Counted from the first letter of the stretch, positions 19,440-28,759 are shown. The stretch: DNA of 64,000 bases from Deinococcus sp. KNUC1210 (GCF_022344005.1 NZ_CP092196.1:310001-374000), one strand, 5' to 3'. The notes: generated from the letters alone by a model not told the origin. Program-made: numbers and translations.

Positions 19440-20183
19440 TTACCAGGGCTGAGTGGTCGGCCCCACCGTGAATTCAGTGATGTTGGTGTCGTCCGGCTGG
19501 TCCACCGCGAACGCCACCACGCTGGCCACCCGGTCCGCCGAGATGCCATGCTGCCGGTAGAGCGCTGTCATGGCTTCTGCCGACCCAGGATGGGAGATGC
19601 CGCCCAGCAATTCGGTCTTGATCGCCGCGGGGTAGATCGTCGCCGTGCGGATGTTGGTGCCCTCCTGGGCCGACTCAATGCGGAGCACTTCCATAAAGTC
19701 CCGCACGAACCACTTGGTGCCCCCGTAGACTGCGCCGCCTGGGTACGCCTTCAACCCTGCCACCGACGACGTGGTGATGATGTGGCCGTGCTTCTGACGG
19801 ATAAAGGTCGGAAGCACCGCCGCGACCCCATGCAACACCCCCTTGATGTTGACATCCACCGTCTGATTCCACTCATCGGTCTTCAGGGCAGACAGCGGTG
19901 CGGTGGGCATGATGCCGGCGTTCAGGAACATCACGTCTACACTGCCGAAGGCTTTCTGTGCCTGCTCGACAATCCGGGTGTTGTCGGCCGGGTCCGTCAC
20001 ATCCAGCACCTGGTACACCGCCTGCCCGCCGGCGCTCTGAATGGCTTCGGCCAGCTTCTTCAGCTGGTCTTCACGGCGTGCGCCGAGTACGACGCGCGCC
20101 CCTTTGCTGGCGAGCAGCCGCGCGGTGGCCTCGCCGATGCCCGAGGACGCTCCGGTCACGATCACAACTTTGTCCTGAATCAT
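19440..20183 (-). CDS. SDR family oxidoreductase
   Basis: 247-residue NAD(P)-dependent short-chain dehydrogenase. TGASSGIG at residues 10-17, NAG at about 89, and catalytic Ser/Tyr/Lys in TTSSVAG and YGGTK. Strong ribosome binding site AAGGAGGGG 4-5 nt before the ATG. First gene of a probable SDR, cyclophilin-like, cupin operon with the AraC regulator downstream. It resembles the YdfG/clavaldehyde reductase type used on small carbonyls; the exact substrate is unknown. Confidence 0.9.
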   Translation of the reverse strand: MIQDKVVIVTGASSGIGEATARLLASKGARVVLGARREDQLKKLAEAIQSAGGQAVYQVLDVTDPADNTRIVEQAQKAFGSVDVMFLNAGIMPTAPLSALKTDEWNQTVDVNIKGVLHGVAAVLPTFIRQKHGHIITTSSVAGLKAYPGGAVYGGTKWFVRDFMEVLRIESAQEGTNIRTATIYPAAIKTELLGGISHPGSAEAMTALYRQHGISADRVASVVAFAVDQPDDTNITEFTVGPTTQPW

Positions 20184-20639
20184 TTCTCCCCTCCTTGTCT
20201 GGTGTCTGTGGATCAGTCTGCATTCACCTTGTTCTTCCCAAACTCAATAACAGTCCTTCTCAGTGTCTGGGAAGGGGCCAGCACTTGCCTCGGCACCTCA
20301 GAATTCTAGAAGCGGGAGCTGGGCGATATTTGCCTGAAACTCCGAATTTTTGCCCTGATCCTCCGGACCTGACGTGGCCGCGTCGCCCGACGGATCCGTC
20401 ACCCCTACGGCAGCCATTCACGGCGCTGGGAACGATTGTTTGGGGTGTTCATCAGGACGGGATGAAACGGTCGTCCAGATGGGACGCCGAAATTCTGGGT
20501 TGAGGTCTGCCAGTGCAGGCCGCCGTAGACTCAGTTCCGGCGCTCGAATCCAACGTCAGACGAGACAGGCGTTTCCGCGCGGGCGTTCAGGTGAGGCAGC
20601 CCTGAAGAACAGCGAGCATACCTTCGGAACCTCTATGTC

Positions 20640-20759
20640 AACCTGGAGGACACCTCAACTGAACGTCAGGTACTCGGGCGTCCGTCGGTTCGATGATGAC
20701 GGGATCTGGATGCTCTTCGAAACGGACATCTCGGGGCCGTACAGCATGGTTTTTTTCAT
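20640..20759 (-). pseudogene. Zinc-dependent alcohol dehydrogenase, N-terminal remnant
   Basis: After a good AGGAGG site the frame opens MKKTMLYGP; one missing C in the CCCC at 20735-20738 then separates it from DVRFEEHPDPVIIEPTDA in the next frame, the conserved start of MDR zinc alcohol dehydrogenases. Homology ends there. I see no gene in the rest of 20184-20852. Confidence 0.55.
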
Positions 20760-20852
20760 GGGTGTCCTCCTGGGTGTTGGAAGGAGGTGAACAGGCCGCG
20801 CCCTGCTGAGCGTCGCCTGAAGCTGCAGGGACAGGCGAACCTGCTGTGGGCG

Positions 20853-21338
20853 CTACCGTGCCTCAAAGGTCACGGTGACGTTTCCGGTTCCCAACGCGGC
20901 AGCCAGTCCCTTGGGGTTATGGATGCGTCCCAGCCGCGTATAGCTGTAAGTCGTCGTAAAGCTGCTGTAGAAGAGGACCAGCGTGCGGGAACCGTAGAGC
21001 ATCAGGTCACCCGTCTGAATCGTGCCCGGTGTGGATGGCCGGGTCGGCAGATTTCTTGGCAGATCGAAGAACTTCTCGTTCGTGTTCAGTTCAGTCATCA
21101 TGATGGTCATCGGGAGCTGAGCAGAGAAGGCTTTCGCCGTGGAGCTGTCGTCCAACGTCGCGGTGAATGCGGTAGAACCAATCTTGATCTTCACCTGTTG
21201 ACTCCTTGCAAGGGTCTTGCTGGAAACCGCAAGGCAGATGAGGAGAACGGCCAGAGTACAGGCCTTCACCAGGCGTGCTGTTGGGTGCGTCCAGGTACTT
21301 GGGCCGTTCTCCGAGGGGGAACGAGCAGCGCTGTTCAT
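20853..21338 (-). CDS. Cyclophilin-like fold protein, secreted
   Basis: 161 residues. A hydrophobic segment (ACTLAVLLICLAVSS) near residue 30 is a signal peptide or anchor. The mature part, VKIKIGSTAFTATLDDSSTA to GNVTVTFEAR, has the family core GTIQTGDLMLYGSRTLVLFY and YSYTRLGRI. The fold resembles cyclophilin, but activity has not been shown for the family as far as I know. The first 20 residues before the hydrophobic segment may be an over-extension. Downstream of the MFS gene in the same direction. Confidence 0.8.
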   Translation of the reverse strand: MNSAARSPSENGPSTWTHPTARLVKACTLAVLLICLAVSSKTLARSQQVKIKIGSTAFTATLDDSSTAKAFSAQLPMTIMMTELNTNEKFFDLPRNLPTRPSTPGTIQTGDLMLYGSRTLVLFYSSFTTTYSYTRLGRIHNPKGLAAALGTGNVTVTFEAR

Positions 21339-21456
21339 CTTTGACCTTCCTTTTCAGCGGGTGGTTTCAGGTTCGGATGATGGACGCAGGCACATCGCGA
21401 TACCCACCACCTGAAATTCCTTGGTGCTGATGACGACGTTCCGAGCGACTGCCTTC

Positions 21457-22671
21457 TCAAAGGCCGGTTCCCGTGCGGTTCAGCCGTGCCTCACGCCATC
21501 CCAGCCACGCGAGAAAGGCCGAGGCGCACAACGCCACCGCGCTGAACACGAAGGTGCTCTGGTAGCCGCTCCGGTCGTAGAGGAGGCCGCCGGTCGTGGC
21601 GCCGAGGGTAATGGCCAGCTGGATCACCGCGACCATCAGCCCACCGCCGGCTTCGGCGTCGTCGGGCAGCACCTTGCTCAGCCAGGTCCACCAGGCGACC
21701 GGCGCAGCTGTACCGATCAGGCCCCAGACCCCGAGCAGAACGCCGACCAGAATCGGAGCATGACCGAAGACCGTAAGCGTGACAGCCACGACCGCCATCA
21801 GCATGGGCATGACGATCAGCATGCTATACAGCCGGTTCCGGAGCAGCACACCAATGAGGGTGGTGCCGAGCAGACCTGCGCCGCCGCTGATCAGCAGGAG
21901 CAGCGAGATGGTCGAGACCTCCACCCGGGTGATGTGCTCCAGGAACGGGCGCAGGTAGGTGAACAGGGCAAACTGGCCTAGGAAAAACAAGGTGACAGCC
22001 AGCATCCCGAACGGCACCTGCGGCCGCCGCAGAACCCGGAGGACCAAACCGCCGCGGACAGAACGTTCGGACGGGAGGGACGGCAGGCTGGTGAACAGCC
22101 ACACCAGCGTCATGACCGCGAGTGGCACCACCGCGAAGAAGGCGCCGCGCCAGCCGATGTACTGGCCCAGGAAACTGCCCAGCGGCGCAGAAATGACGGT
22201 CGCCAGGGCGTTTCCGCCGTTGAGGACCCCCAACGCCCGTGGAACGTCGCCTTCCGGCACGAGACGCATGATCGTCGCAGCGGACATCGACCAGAAGCCG
22301 CCGATGACCATGCCAATCAGAGCCCGTCCGACCATGAAAACGCTGGCGTTCGGGGCGAACGCCACGATCGCTCCTGAGGCCAGCATCACCAGGGTCAGCG
22401 ACAAGAGCACCAGGCGGCGGTCGATACCGCGTGTTAGGGAAGAGATCAGCAGGCTCGTCAGGACGGCGAAGATGCCCGAGACGGCGATGGCCTGGCCCGC
22501 TCCTCCCTCAGTCATGTGCAGATCGGTGGCGATCGGTGTTAGCAGGCTGACCGGCATGAACTCCGAGGCAATCAGCGTGGCGACGCAGAGCGTCATGGCG
22601 AAGACCGCCCCCCACCTCGGCGCCTGGAGGGCGGTCCCGGTCGCTCTGTTGACGAGTTGTCCTTCCATCAT
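21457..22671 (-). CDS. MFS transporter, NepI-like
   Basis: 12-helix major facilitator of 404 residues, DHA1 drug/purine-nucleoside efflux type. The N-terminal segment IASEFMPVSLLTPIATDLHM, the motif GFWSMSAATIMRLVPEGDVPRAL and the SLPSLPSE loop closely match E. coli NepI, a purine ribonucleoside exporter; specificity here is inferred only. Start chosen at MMEGQLVNR, 3 nt behind GGAGGAACC. It is followed by the cyclophilin-like gene on the same strand, and the second AraC/cupin pair lies divergent upstream. Confidence 0.88.
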   Translation of the reverse strand: MMEGQLVNRATGTALQAPRWGAVFAMTLCVATLIASEFMPVSLLTPIATDLHMTEGGAGQAIAVSGIFAVLTSLLISSLTRGIDRRLVLLSLTLVMLASGAIVAFAPNASVFMVGRALIGMVIGGFWSMSAATIMRLVPEGDVPRALGVLNGGNALATVISAPLGSFLGQYIGWRGAFFAVVPLAVMTLVWLFTSLPSLPSERSVRGGLVLRVLRRPQVPFGMLAVTLFFLGQFALFTYLRPFLEHITRVEVSTISLLLLISGGAGLLGTTLIGVLLRNRLYSMLIVMPMLMAVVAVTLTVFGHAPILVGVLLGVWGLIGTAAPVAWWTWLSKVLPDDAEAGGGLMVAVIQLAITLGATTGGLLYDRSGYQSTFVFSAVALCASAFLAWLGWREARLNRTGTGL

Positions 22672-22951
22672 GGTTCCTCCGTGATCCGCGGCCAAACCAC
22701 ACGGGTGCAGCTCGCTGACGAGGTGATTCTTTTCGAAGTGCGTGTCGCCGGCGTGCGTGCGGCGTGGCGTCTGCGTCACCGTCTCACCGTAACCGGATCG
22801 GCCATCCACTCCGGCAGATCAAGAGGATTGAGTGAGAAATTCAGACAATCGAGCAAAAAAGGCCGGGGCGGATCACCTATGGTGGAGGCAAGAACGGAAG
22901 GCAGTGCTGGAACGGCCGTTCTCGGCTGAAGGGCCTGGAAAGGAGCGGAAC

Positions 22952-23210
22952 ATGACTTGCTGGACGAGCGATGAACTTCAAACCAGAAGTGCCGGACAAC
23001 GCTGCATGTCCGGTCACCCTGGGAGGATGGCGTGACGTTCGGCACCCCGACCTGGATCTGGTCGGTGGTCGGTGCTCAGCATGTTGTTCGTGCGTACACC
23101 GGAACGTCATCGCGCTGGTCTCGGGCCACGCTCGGTCAGCCGGCTCAGACGGGACATGGTCTTCCAGCCTGTCTACGGCGATGCTCAACAGAAGATGGGC
23201 TAGGCGGACC
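22952..23210 (+). pseudogene. DUF2255 family protein, decayed
   Basis: Opens MTCWTSDELQT behind AAGGAG, then needs three frames to read on: SPWEDGVTFGTPTWIWSVV, RAYTGTSSRW, and DMVFQPVYGDAQQKMG. These are the conserved pieces of DUF2255 proteins in the right order. Function of the family is unknown. The remainder of 22672-23409 shows no gene. Confidence 0.5.
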
Positions 23211-23409
23211 ATCCGGAGCAGGTCAACACGTCCCGGTGGGCCTTGAGGGAAAATGAGCCAGAGCCACGACCGACCATGCGACTTCTGCCCGGCAAGCGCC
23301 ACCCCTAAGGTGATCCACGCAGGCTCGACACCCTTCGGCAGCTGAACGACTTTATCCCTCCGGACCTTCGATCACCCTCTCCTCACTGCGAGCGACTACA
23401 GGAGTATCC

Positions 23410-23817
23410 ATGGAGATCAGACGCGCGGGCAGTCAAGTTTCCTCACCATGCCTGGCCGACTGGTTCACCGGCATGGCCTGCATCGACCCGCTGTTTTCCG
23501 AGACCGAACCGGCCCGGGCCGCTGGCAGCGCCGTGACCTTCGAACCGAATGCTCGGACCGCTTGGCATACCCATCTGGTGGGGCAAGACCCTGATCGTGC
23601 TGTCTGGGCAGGCTGGATACACTATGAGGGCCGACTGGCTGAGGAGATCAAGCCGGGCGATGTGGTGTGGTTCGCGCCCGAGGAAAAGCACTGGTATGGG
23701 GCGGCCCCGCGGACGACGATGACACACATCGCCATTCAGGAAGCCCAGGGCGGCAAGGGGGTGGACTGGCCGGAACACGTGACGGACGCGCCGTACCAGA
23801 CCGGGCAGGAGGCATGA
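23410..23817 (+). CDS. Cupin domain protein with scrambled core segment
   Basis: 135 residues, paralogue of the cupin at 18668. Motif 1 starts normally (TAWHTHLVGQ) and motif 2 is intact (PGDVVWFAPEEKHWYG). Between them DPDRAVWA replaces the TLIVTAGSG of the paralogue: an extra A near 23585 and a lost G near 23611 shift the frame for about nine codons and then restore it. The gene is open, but the hydrophobic strand after the metal site is lost. SD AGGAG before the ATG. It overlaps the AraC gene by 4 nt (ATGA), so the two are translationally coupled. Confidence 0.8.
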   Translation: MEIRRAGSQVSSPCLADWFTGMACIDPLFSETEPARAAGSAVTFEPNARTAWHTHLVGQDPDRAVWAGWIHYEGRLAEEIKPGDVVWFAPEEKHWYGAAPRTTMTHIAIQEAQGGKGVDWPEHVTDAPYQTGQEA

Positions 23818-24764
23818 CCGTGGCTGACGCTGCAGTCCGGCCCGACCCTTCACCTAGAGCCCCTGATCTGGCCCGCCTGCGGGACCTGATTCGCCTGTAC
23901 ACCCCTTACGACGCGGAGTTTCCCCTGCGAATTCCAGGGGTGGCGGTAGCTCGGTCCACCCAGAGACACGAAGCGCTGGTGCACAGCGTGCAGCAGCCAG
24001 CCCTGTGTATCGTCGCTCAGGGCAACAAGAGCGTTCACATCGGTGCGGAGCAGTACGAGTACGACACCGACCACATGATGGTCTACGCGGTGAATCTGCC
24101 GATCGCCTTTCAGGTCACCAATGCCAGTCTCAGCGAACCGTTCCTGACCTTCAAAGTCGATCTCGACCCCCACCGCATCGCGGAACTGACCCTCAAGCTC
24201 TATCCGCACGGCCTGTCCAGAAGTCAGGATCCCCGGGGGGTGCAGATCACCGATGTGAATGCCGCCATCATCCAAACGGCCGTCCGGATTCTGGAAACGG
24301 TCGAGCATGAGCGGGAAGCCCGCTGGATCGGACCAATGCTGGTGGATGAGCTGCTGATGCGCCTGCTCCTCAGTCCCGCTGGGCCGATGGTCGCGCAACT
24401 GGGTCAAGTGGAATCGAAGACGGAACGTGTTGCCCGGGCCATCGAATGGATTCAGAACCATCTTGCTGAACCGCTCACCATCGAGGTCCTGGCCGAGCAG
24501 GTGCACATGGGCCTGTCGACCTTCCACGCCCAGTTCAAGGCCGTTACGGGCCTGAGCCCCCTGCAGTTCCAGAAGAACCTCCGGTTACAGGAAGCCCGGC
24601 GCCTGCTGGTAGCAACAGTGATGGATGCAGGCGCGGTCAGCCGGGAGGTGGGGTATGCCAGTGCCTCGCAGTTCACCCGTGAGTACACCCGCTTCTTCGG
24701 CAACACCCCGCGGAGGGATATGGTCCACCTGCGCGCTGGGAGCAGCGGGTTGATGGCAAACTGA
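23814..24764 (+). CDS. AraC family transcriptional regulator
   Basis: 316 residues. AraC_N domain with [20 protein letters not shown] and a C-terminal double HTH ([40 protein letters not shown]). The start was set at the ATG overlapping the cupin stop, because the residues upstream of it in this frame read as the cupin gene in another frame. Paralogue of 17455-18423. Probably controls its own cupin gene and the divergent MFS/cyclophilin genes. Confidence 0.9.
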   Translation: MTVADAAVRPDPSPRAPDLARLRDLIRLYTPYDAEFPLRIPGVAVARSTQRHEALVHSVQQPALCIVAQGNKSVHIGAEQYEYDTDHMMVYAVNLPIAFQVTNASLSEPFLTFKVDLDPHRIAELTLKLYPHGLSRSQDPRGVQITDVNAAIIQTAVRILETVEHEREARWIGPMLVDELLMRLLLSPAGPMVAQLGQVESKTERVARAIEWIQNHLAEPLTIEVLAEQVHMGLSTFHAQFKAVTGLSPLQFQKNLRLQEARRLLVATVMDAGAVSREVGYASASQFTREYTRFFGNTPRRDMVHLRAGSSGLMAN

Positions 24765-25023
24765 GGATCGATGCAGATTCGAGTCACATACTCAGCAGAC
24801 CTCGTGCGAACGTCAGCTTTGGATTGAGAAAGGATTTTGCCTTGATGTAAACCACCGATCAAATCACCGCACTGAAGAGGCTTGACCGATGTGACTCCTC
24901 AGCGCGAGAGGTCTCCTTGGTGAGTCGTCTCCTTCTGGAGGCCGATACACTGATGCCGGTGCGTCTGGTGAACCTCATTGATCCCAAAAGGCCCTGAAGC
25001 ATCCTCAGAGTGTGTTCGCTCTA
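24765..25023. other. No gene seen
   Basis: No convincing frame, hairpin or repeat recognised on either strand. Confidence 0.3.
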
Positions 25024-25057
25024 TTTTACATGTGTCCGTTTTATTGTACAATCTGGT
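25024..25057 (+). promoter_or_regulatory. Leaderless promoter of the toxin-antitoxin pair
   Basis: TACAAT as -10, 5 nt before the ATG at 25058. The region holds the related AT-rich words TTTTACATGTG and TTATTGTACA, a plausible autoregulatory site for the HTH antitoxin. Confidence 0.45.
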
Positions 25058-25450
25058 ATGACAACGCATCCTTCCCAGCGTTCCGAGGCGGTGCAGAGCC
25101 GTCTGATGCCCCTGCTCAACGAATACATGCAGCAGCACGGCATCAGGACCGTGCGGGACACGGCGCTGTCACTCGGCATCAGCCGCACCGCGCTGCATGA
25201 GCTGCTGCGTGATCCGCTGGAAGGAAAGCCCAGGAGTACGCCCAGTGTCGAGACGCTGATCCTGCTGGCCCGCGCCTTTCAGCGCCCCACCCATGAACTG
25301 CTGTACCTGCTGGTGCCAGACGCGCCGGGTGCGCCAGCCACCGAGGAGCGCCAGAGCGCCCGCGAACGCCTGCGGGCCATGAGCACCGCCCTGCCGAGTA
25401 CCGACGACTTTCTGAGCACCCGTCAGAACCAACACGGGGATCTTCTTTGA
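25058..25450 (+). CDS. HTH (XRE-type) antitoxin
   Basis: 130 residues with a lambda-repressor-like helix-turn-helix in the middle (RDTALSLGISRTALHELLRD) and a charged C-terminal tail that would bind the toxin. The start was set at MTTHPSQRS because of the leaderless -10 box. It overlaps the PIN gene by 4 nt. Likely to repress its own promoter. Identified mainly by gene context; the tail is not diagnostic. Confidence 0.75.
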   Translation: MTTHPSQRSEAVQSRLMPLLNEYMQQHGIRTVRDTALSLGISRTALHELLRDPLEGKPRSTPSVETLILLARAFQRPTHELLYLLVPDAPGAPATEERQSARERLRAMSTALPSTDDFLSTRQNQHGDLL

Positions 25451-25830
25451 GCGTGCTCGACGCCAGCGCTGTCATCGCCTGGCTGAAAGACGAACCCGGT
25501 GCGGCGAACGTGCAGGCCCAGCTCGATGCAGGCACCGCCATCATCAGCAGCATCAATCTGGCCGAGGTGCTGACGCGCTTCGAGGACTTCGGTCAGGCCG
25601 CCCGCGCCGTCTGGAACAACCTGCAAGCGTCGGGGCTGCGGGCACATCCCTACGACGACGCGCAGGCGGTGGCCTCCGCCGAACTCCGCGCCCTCACACG
25701 GTCTATCGGCCTGTCCCTGGGCGACCGAGCATGTCTGGCTCTGGGCGTACAACTCGGCCAGCCAGTCTACACCGCTGACCGCGCCTGGGCCACGCTGAAC
25801 CTAAGCGTACCGATCATCCTGATCCGCTGA
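25447..25830 (+). CDS. PIN domain toxin (VapC-like)
   Basis: 127-residue ribonuclease of the PIN fold. All four acidic metal-binding positions are present: Asp in VLDASAVI, Glu in NLAEVL, Asp in LSLGDRACL and Asp in YTADRAW. Starts at TTG inside the antitoxin stop. VapC-type toxins cleave tRNA or rRNA; the target here is unknown. Its partner is an XRE protein in place of the usual AbrB/RHH antitoxin. Confidence 0.85.
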   Translation: MSVLDASAVIAWLKDEPGAANVQAQLDAGTAIISSINLAEVLTRFEDFGQAARAVWNNLQASGLRAHPYDDAQAVASAELRALTRSIGLSLGDRACLALGVQLGQPVYTADRAWATLNLSVPIILIR

Positions 25831-25850
25831 GATGCTGACAGGAGATTCAA

Positions 25851-25973
25851 TGGCCCGCAAAACCAGACTGAGCGAAGAAGAAGTTCAACAAAAACTTCCC
25901 CTACTGAAATACAGGCGCTCCGTGTCCACCGGACATTCCGGAACTGGGCCTGCCCCGTTTTGGCGTAGTTGAG
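25851..25973 (+). pseudogene. Start of a gene cut by the IS3 insertion
   Basis: AGGAGATTCA then MARKTRLSEEEVQQKLPLLK; the IS3 end begins around codon 34 and supplies the stop. The first 20 residues resemble the start of pterin-4a-carbinolamine dehydratases, a weak match. It follows the toxin gene by 20 bp. Confidence 0.35.
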
Positions 25974-25974
25974 G

Positions 25975-26787
25975 TTAAGCGGCTGTCGCTTGGCGTTCGA
26001 ACTCGGCGGGTGTCAAGTCGTTGAGAGTGGAGTGCCGACGCTGGCGGTTGTAGAACACCTCAATGAACTCGAAAATGGCGCGTCTGGCGGCGACACGGGT
26101 CTCGAAGCTCGTGTCCTCGAACAGCTCCCGTTTCAGGGAGCTGAAAAAGCTCTCCACGACAGCGTTGTCCCAACATTCTCCTTTCCGACTCATGCTGCAT
26201 CGCGCTTGAAACTGGACGAGTGCAGCTTGAAAAACATGGCTGGTGTACTGACTTCCTTGGTCACTGTGGTGCAGGAAGCCGGGCGGTGGATCACGACGCT
26301 GAACAGCCATCTGTAAGGCGGCCAGCGGCAGGGTGGCGGGCATCTGAGCGTCCATGGCGTACCCGACGACTGCTCGGGAACACAGGTCGAGTGTGACCGC
26401 GAGGTACAGCCAGCCTTCCTTCGTGGGAATGTACGTCAAATCAGCGGCCCAGACGTGATTGAGCTGCTCGACGTTGAACTGACGATTCAGCAGGTGAGGA
26501 GCAACCGGGTCACGGTGATTGTTGTCAGTGGTGCGGACCGATCGACGCTTCCCCTTCGCGCGGAGCCCGTGATCCCGCATCAGTCGGGCAACGCGTTTCC
26601 TGGACACGGCGAACCCATCCGTGTGCAGCTCTGCATGAATGCGTGGGGCTCCAGAGCGCCCTTTGCGATGGTGATGAATCTCATGGATGCGCTGCTGAAG
26701 CAGCGCATCCTGCTGAGCGTGCAAGGATTCTGGCCTTCTTCGCCAACTGTGGTAACCACTCACGGAAACCTCCAGCACCCGGCACAT
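25975..26787 (-). CDS. IS3-family transposase OrfB
   Basis: 270-residue retroviral-type integrase protein with DDE residues in WAADLTYIPT, HHSDQGSQYT and NAVVESFFSSLK. The frame extends upstream as HEHRSQFRLDIMCRVL, the usual OrfA-OrfB fusion region, where frameshifting would normally join it to OrfA. OrfA is severed by the IS110, so the element should be immobile. Confidence 0.88.
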   Translation of the reverse strand: MCRVLEVSVSGYHSWRRRPESLHAQQDALLQQRIHEIHHHRKGRSGAPRIHAELHTDGFAVSRKRVARLMRDHGLRAKGKRRSVRTTDNNHRDPVAPHLLNRQFNVEQLNHVWAADLTYIPTKEGWLYLAVTLDLCSRAVVGYAMDAQMPATLPLAALQMAVQRRDPPPGFLHHSDQGSQYTSHVFQAALVQFQARCSMSRKGECWDNAVVESFFSSLKRELFEDTSFETRVAARRAIFEFIEVFYNRQRRHSTLNDLTPAEFERQATAA

Positions 26788-26876
26788 GATGTCCAGCCGG
26801 AACTGGCTGCGGTGCTCGTGGATAAATACGAATCTCAGCGTGCGGTTTCTTTGGCAAAGAAGGCTGCCGCTTTTTT

Positions 26877-28157
26877 GTGTGTTGGGCCAGATCCGTCAAG
26901 ATACGGATGGTCAGACCCAGCCCAGGTCGCCAAGCCAGTGCTTTTTTCTGGCCATCCAAGGCCGCATTTTAGATTTGGCCGACCTGGGATCTTTCTCTTG
27001 ACACTGAACCCTCTCCGAGGCCGCGAGCCTGTACCACAAGAAGAGTCCCGAGAAAGACGTGCCTGACAACCTGTCGTACCCTTCAGGAGGTAGGTCATGA
27101 TCATGCTCGGGATCGACGTCGGAAAAAGAGAATTGTTTGTCAGCTTGCAAGAAGGCGACAGCAGCAGTGACGTTCGGATGTTGGGGAAACGTGGCTCGGT
27201 GCCCAACACGGCGGCTGGTTTGGAAGACCTCACCGTTTGGCTGCAGAAACACACCAGCGAGGCCGTGCATGTAGTGATGGAAGCCACCAATGTGTACTGG
27301 GAGCGCTGCGCCCATCACTTTCACGCGCTGGGCTGCCAGGTGAGGGTCGTCAATCCTGCCCAGATCAAGTATTTTGCGCGCTCAGTCCTGCGTCGGGGCA
27401 AAACGGACGCGATGGATGCCGAGATCACCGCGCGCTATGGCCTAATGATGCGTCCCACCGGCTGGGTTCCACCCAGCACGACGCTGTTGGACTTGAAGCA
27501 ACTGACGCGGGAACGGGAAGGTGTGCTGGAGCGACGGACACAAGAAAACAACCACCTGATTGCCCTGAGAGATGCCCACCATGCGTGTGCCGTGGTAGTG
27601 ACGCTGTCGCAGCAACGCTTGGATCTGCTGGATCAGCAGCTAGTGGCGCTGGAAACTGCCATACACGCGCTGGTGGATGCTGACCCACAGCTCACACAGC
27701 AACTGAAGTTGCTGTGTTCGATTCCGGGATTTGCGTTTACCTCGGCCCTAACGACTTTGGCTGAAACGGCGGGCTTCAACCGTCTCGAAACAGGCGCAGA
27801 AATCTCCGCTGCTGCAGGGATGGCCCCATCCCCACACCAATCGGGGACTAAAAATGGCAAGGGGAGCATCTCGAAAACGGGGAATGCCCGCTTACGGAGA
27901 ATTGCGTAGCTGTCCGCGCTGGGTGCGTCAAAATCTCACAGTCGAATACGGACGTACTACAAGGATCTCAAACACCGTGGGAAACCGTCGAAGGTAGCGT
28001 TGATCGCGCTGGGTCGCAAGCTACTGAGAACTGGTTTGGCCGTGGTCAAGTCAGGAAGGCCGTACCAAGACGACTTTGGTCATGCTCAGGACGGTTCTGG
28101 CCCAACACATCAAACAGCAAGCCCGGGGAGTTGACAGTGCCCCAGCGAAACCCTATC
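26877..28157. mobile_element. IS110-family insertion inside the IS3
   Basis: 1281 bp placed between the halves of the IS3 orfA, in a run of T on the left and before TAATATTTCCC on the right. Both subterminal regions contain TTGGGCCAGA or TGGCCCAACA words. No inverted repeats at the ends, as expected for IS110. Confidence 0.7.
27097..28134 (+). pseudogene. IS110-family transposase (DEDD), in-frame stop
   Basis: MIMLGIDVGKRELFVSLQEG opens the RuvC-like DEDD domain; Glu is in VVMEATNVYW and the Asp pair in GKTDAMDAEI. The C-terminal Tnp_20 domain reads CSIPGFAFTSALTTLAETAG and AAGMAPSPHQSG. A TAG at 27907-27909 interrupts SKTGNARLRRIA; the same frame continues LSALGASKSHSR to a normal end. Probably a Tyr codon changed to TAG. 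Confidence 0.8.
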
Positions 28158-28414
28158 TAATATTTCCCGCTCCTGGCGCAGGATTTCGACTTCCTTGCGA
28201 AGCCGACGAATTTCCTGTTGGTCCGCGCTCAACACCTGTTGACCCAGACCTGAAAACGCGGCCTGGCCGTCCTTCTGTTCCGCTGTGATCCACTTCCGAA
28301 GTAGGGAGACATGGATCCCCAGATCTTGGGCCGTACTCGAAATGTTGCCGCTCGTTCGGCGAGTTGCACAGCATCGCGTTTGAATTCGCTGGTGTGGATT
28401 TTTCGGGTCGTCAT
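28158..28414 (-). pseudogene. IS3-family OrfA, frameshifted and cut
   Basis: MTTRKIHTSEFKRDAVQLAE begins the HTH protein; near 28365 a base is missing and the next frame gives SGNISSTAQDLGIHVSLLRK and the coiled region REVEILRQEREIL, where the IS110 enters. Confidence 0.7.
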
Positions 28415-28466
28415 GATGGTGCCTCCTATCATCGAGGCTTATCTCCATCTACGCAAAACTGGGTCA

Positions 28467-28606
28467 CCTTCATCCCTGAATGCATCCAAGTTGCGTCCAC
28501 AGAGATCGGCCCCTTGGGGCTGTGCCGCTTGAACGTAGGCGTCCCAAAACTCACGTTCGGACCGGAGGTTGGAGCAATTGATGGTGATGAAAGATGCGGT
28601 ACTCAC
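28467..28606 (-). pseudogene. Barstar family inhibitor, 5' part only
   Basis: STASFITINCSNLRSEREFW followed by GRNLDAFRDE matches the start of barstar-type ribonuclease inhibitors (the family has an F-G-RNLDAFWD segment). The IS3 right end cuts it there. No barnase-type gene remains nearby. Confidence 0.6.
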
Positions 28607-28759
28607 TGCTCGATGATTGTGACGCCTCAGCACATCCTGGCTCGTTTGTGTGCTGAGGCGTCACGTTCTGAACGTCCGTTCCGCACACCGCTCACCCTCA
28701 CCATGCCGCTCAAAACGACACACCACCAGATCACCCTGCCACCGGCCCGTACCTTCCCC

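Larger units (their letters stand above)
25951..28466. mobile_element. IS3-family element interrupted by an IS110
   Basis: Imperfect inverted ends TGCCCCGTTTTGGCGTAGTT (left) and TGACCCAGTTTTGCGTAG (right, inward). orfB lies at 25975-26787 and orfA at 28158-28414, both minus strand; the IS110 at 26877-28157 separates them. Joining the two IS3 sides restores the usual orfA end (REREIL then KKAAAFFAKE). No target duplication recognised. Confidence 0.75.

Noticed and set aside
26455..27066. 203-residue plus-strand frame over the IS3/IS110 joint
   Set aside because: Covers the reverse of IS3 orfB and the IS110 end; no motif.
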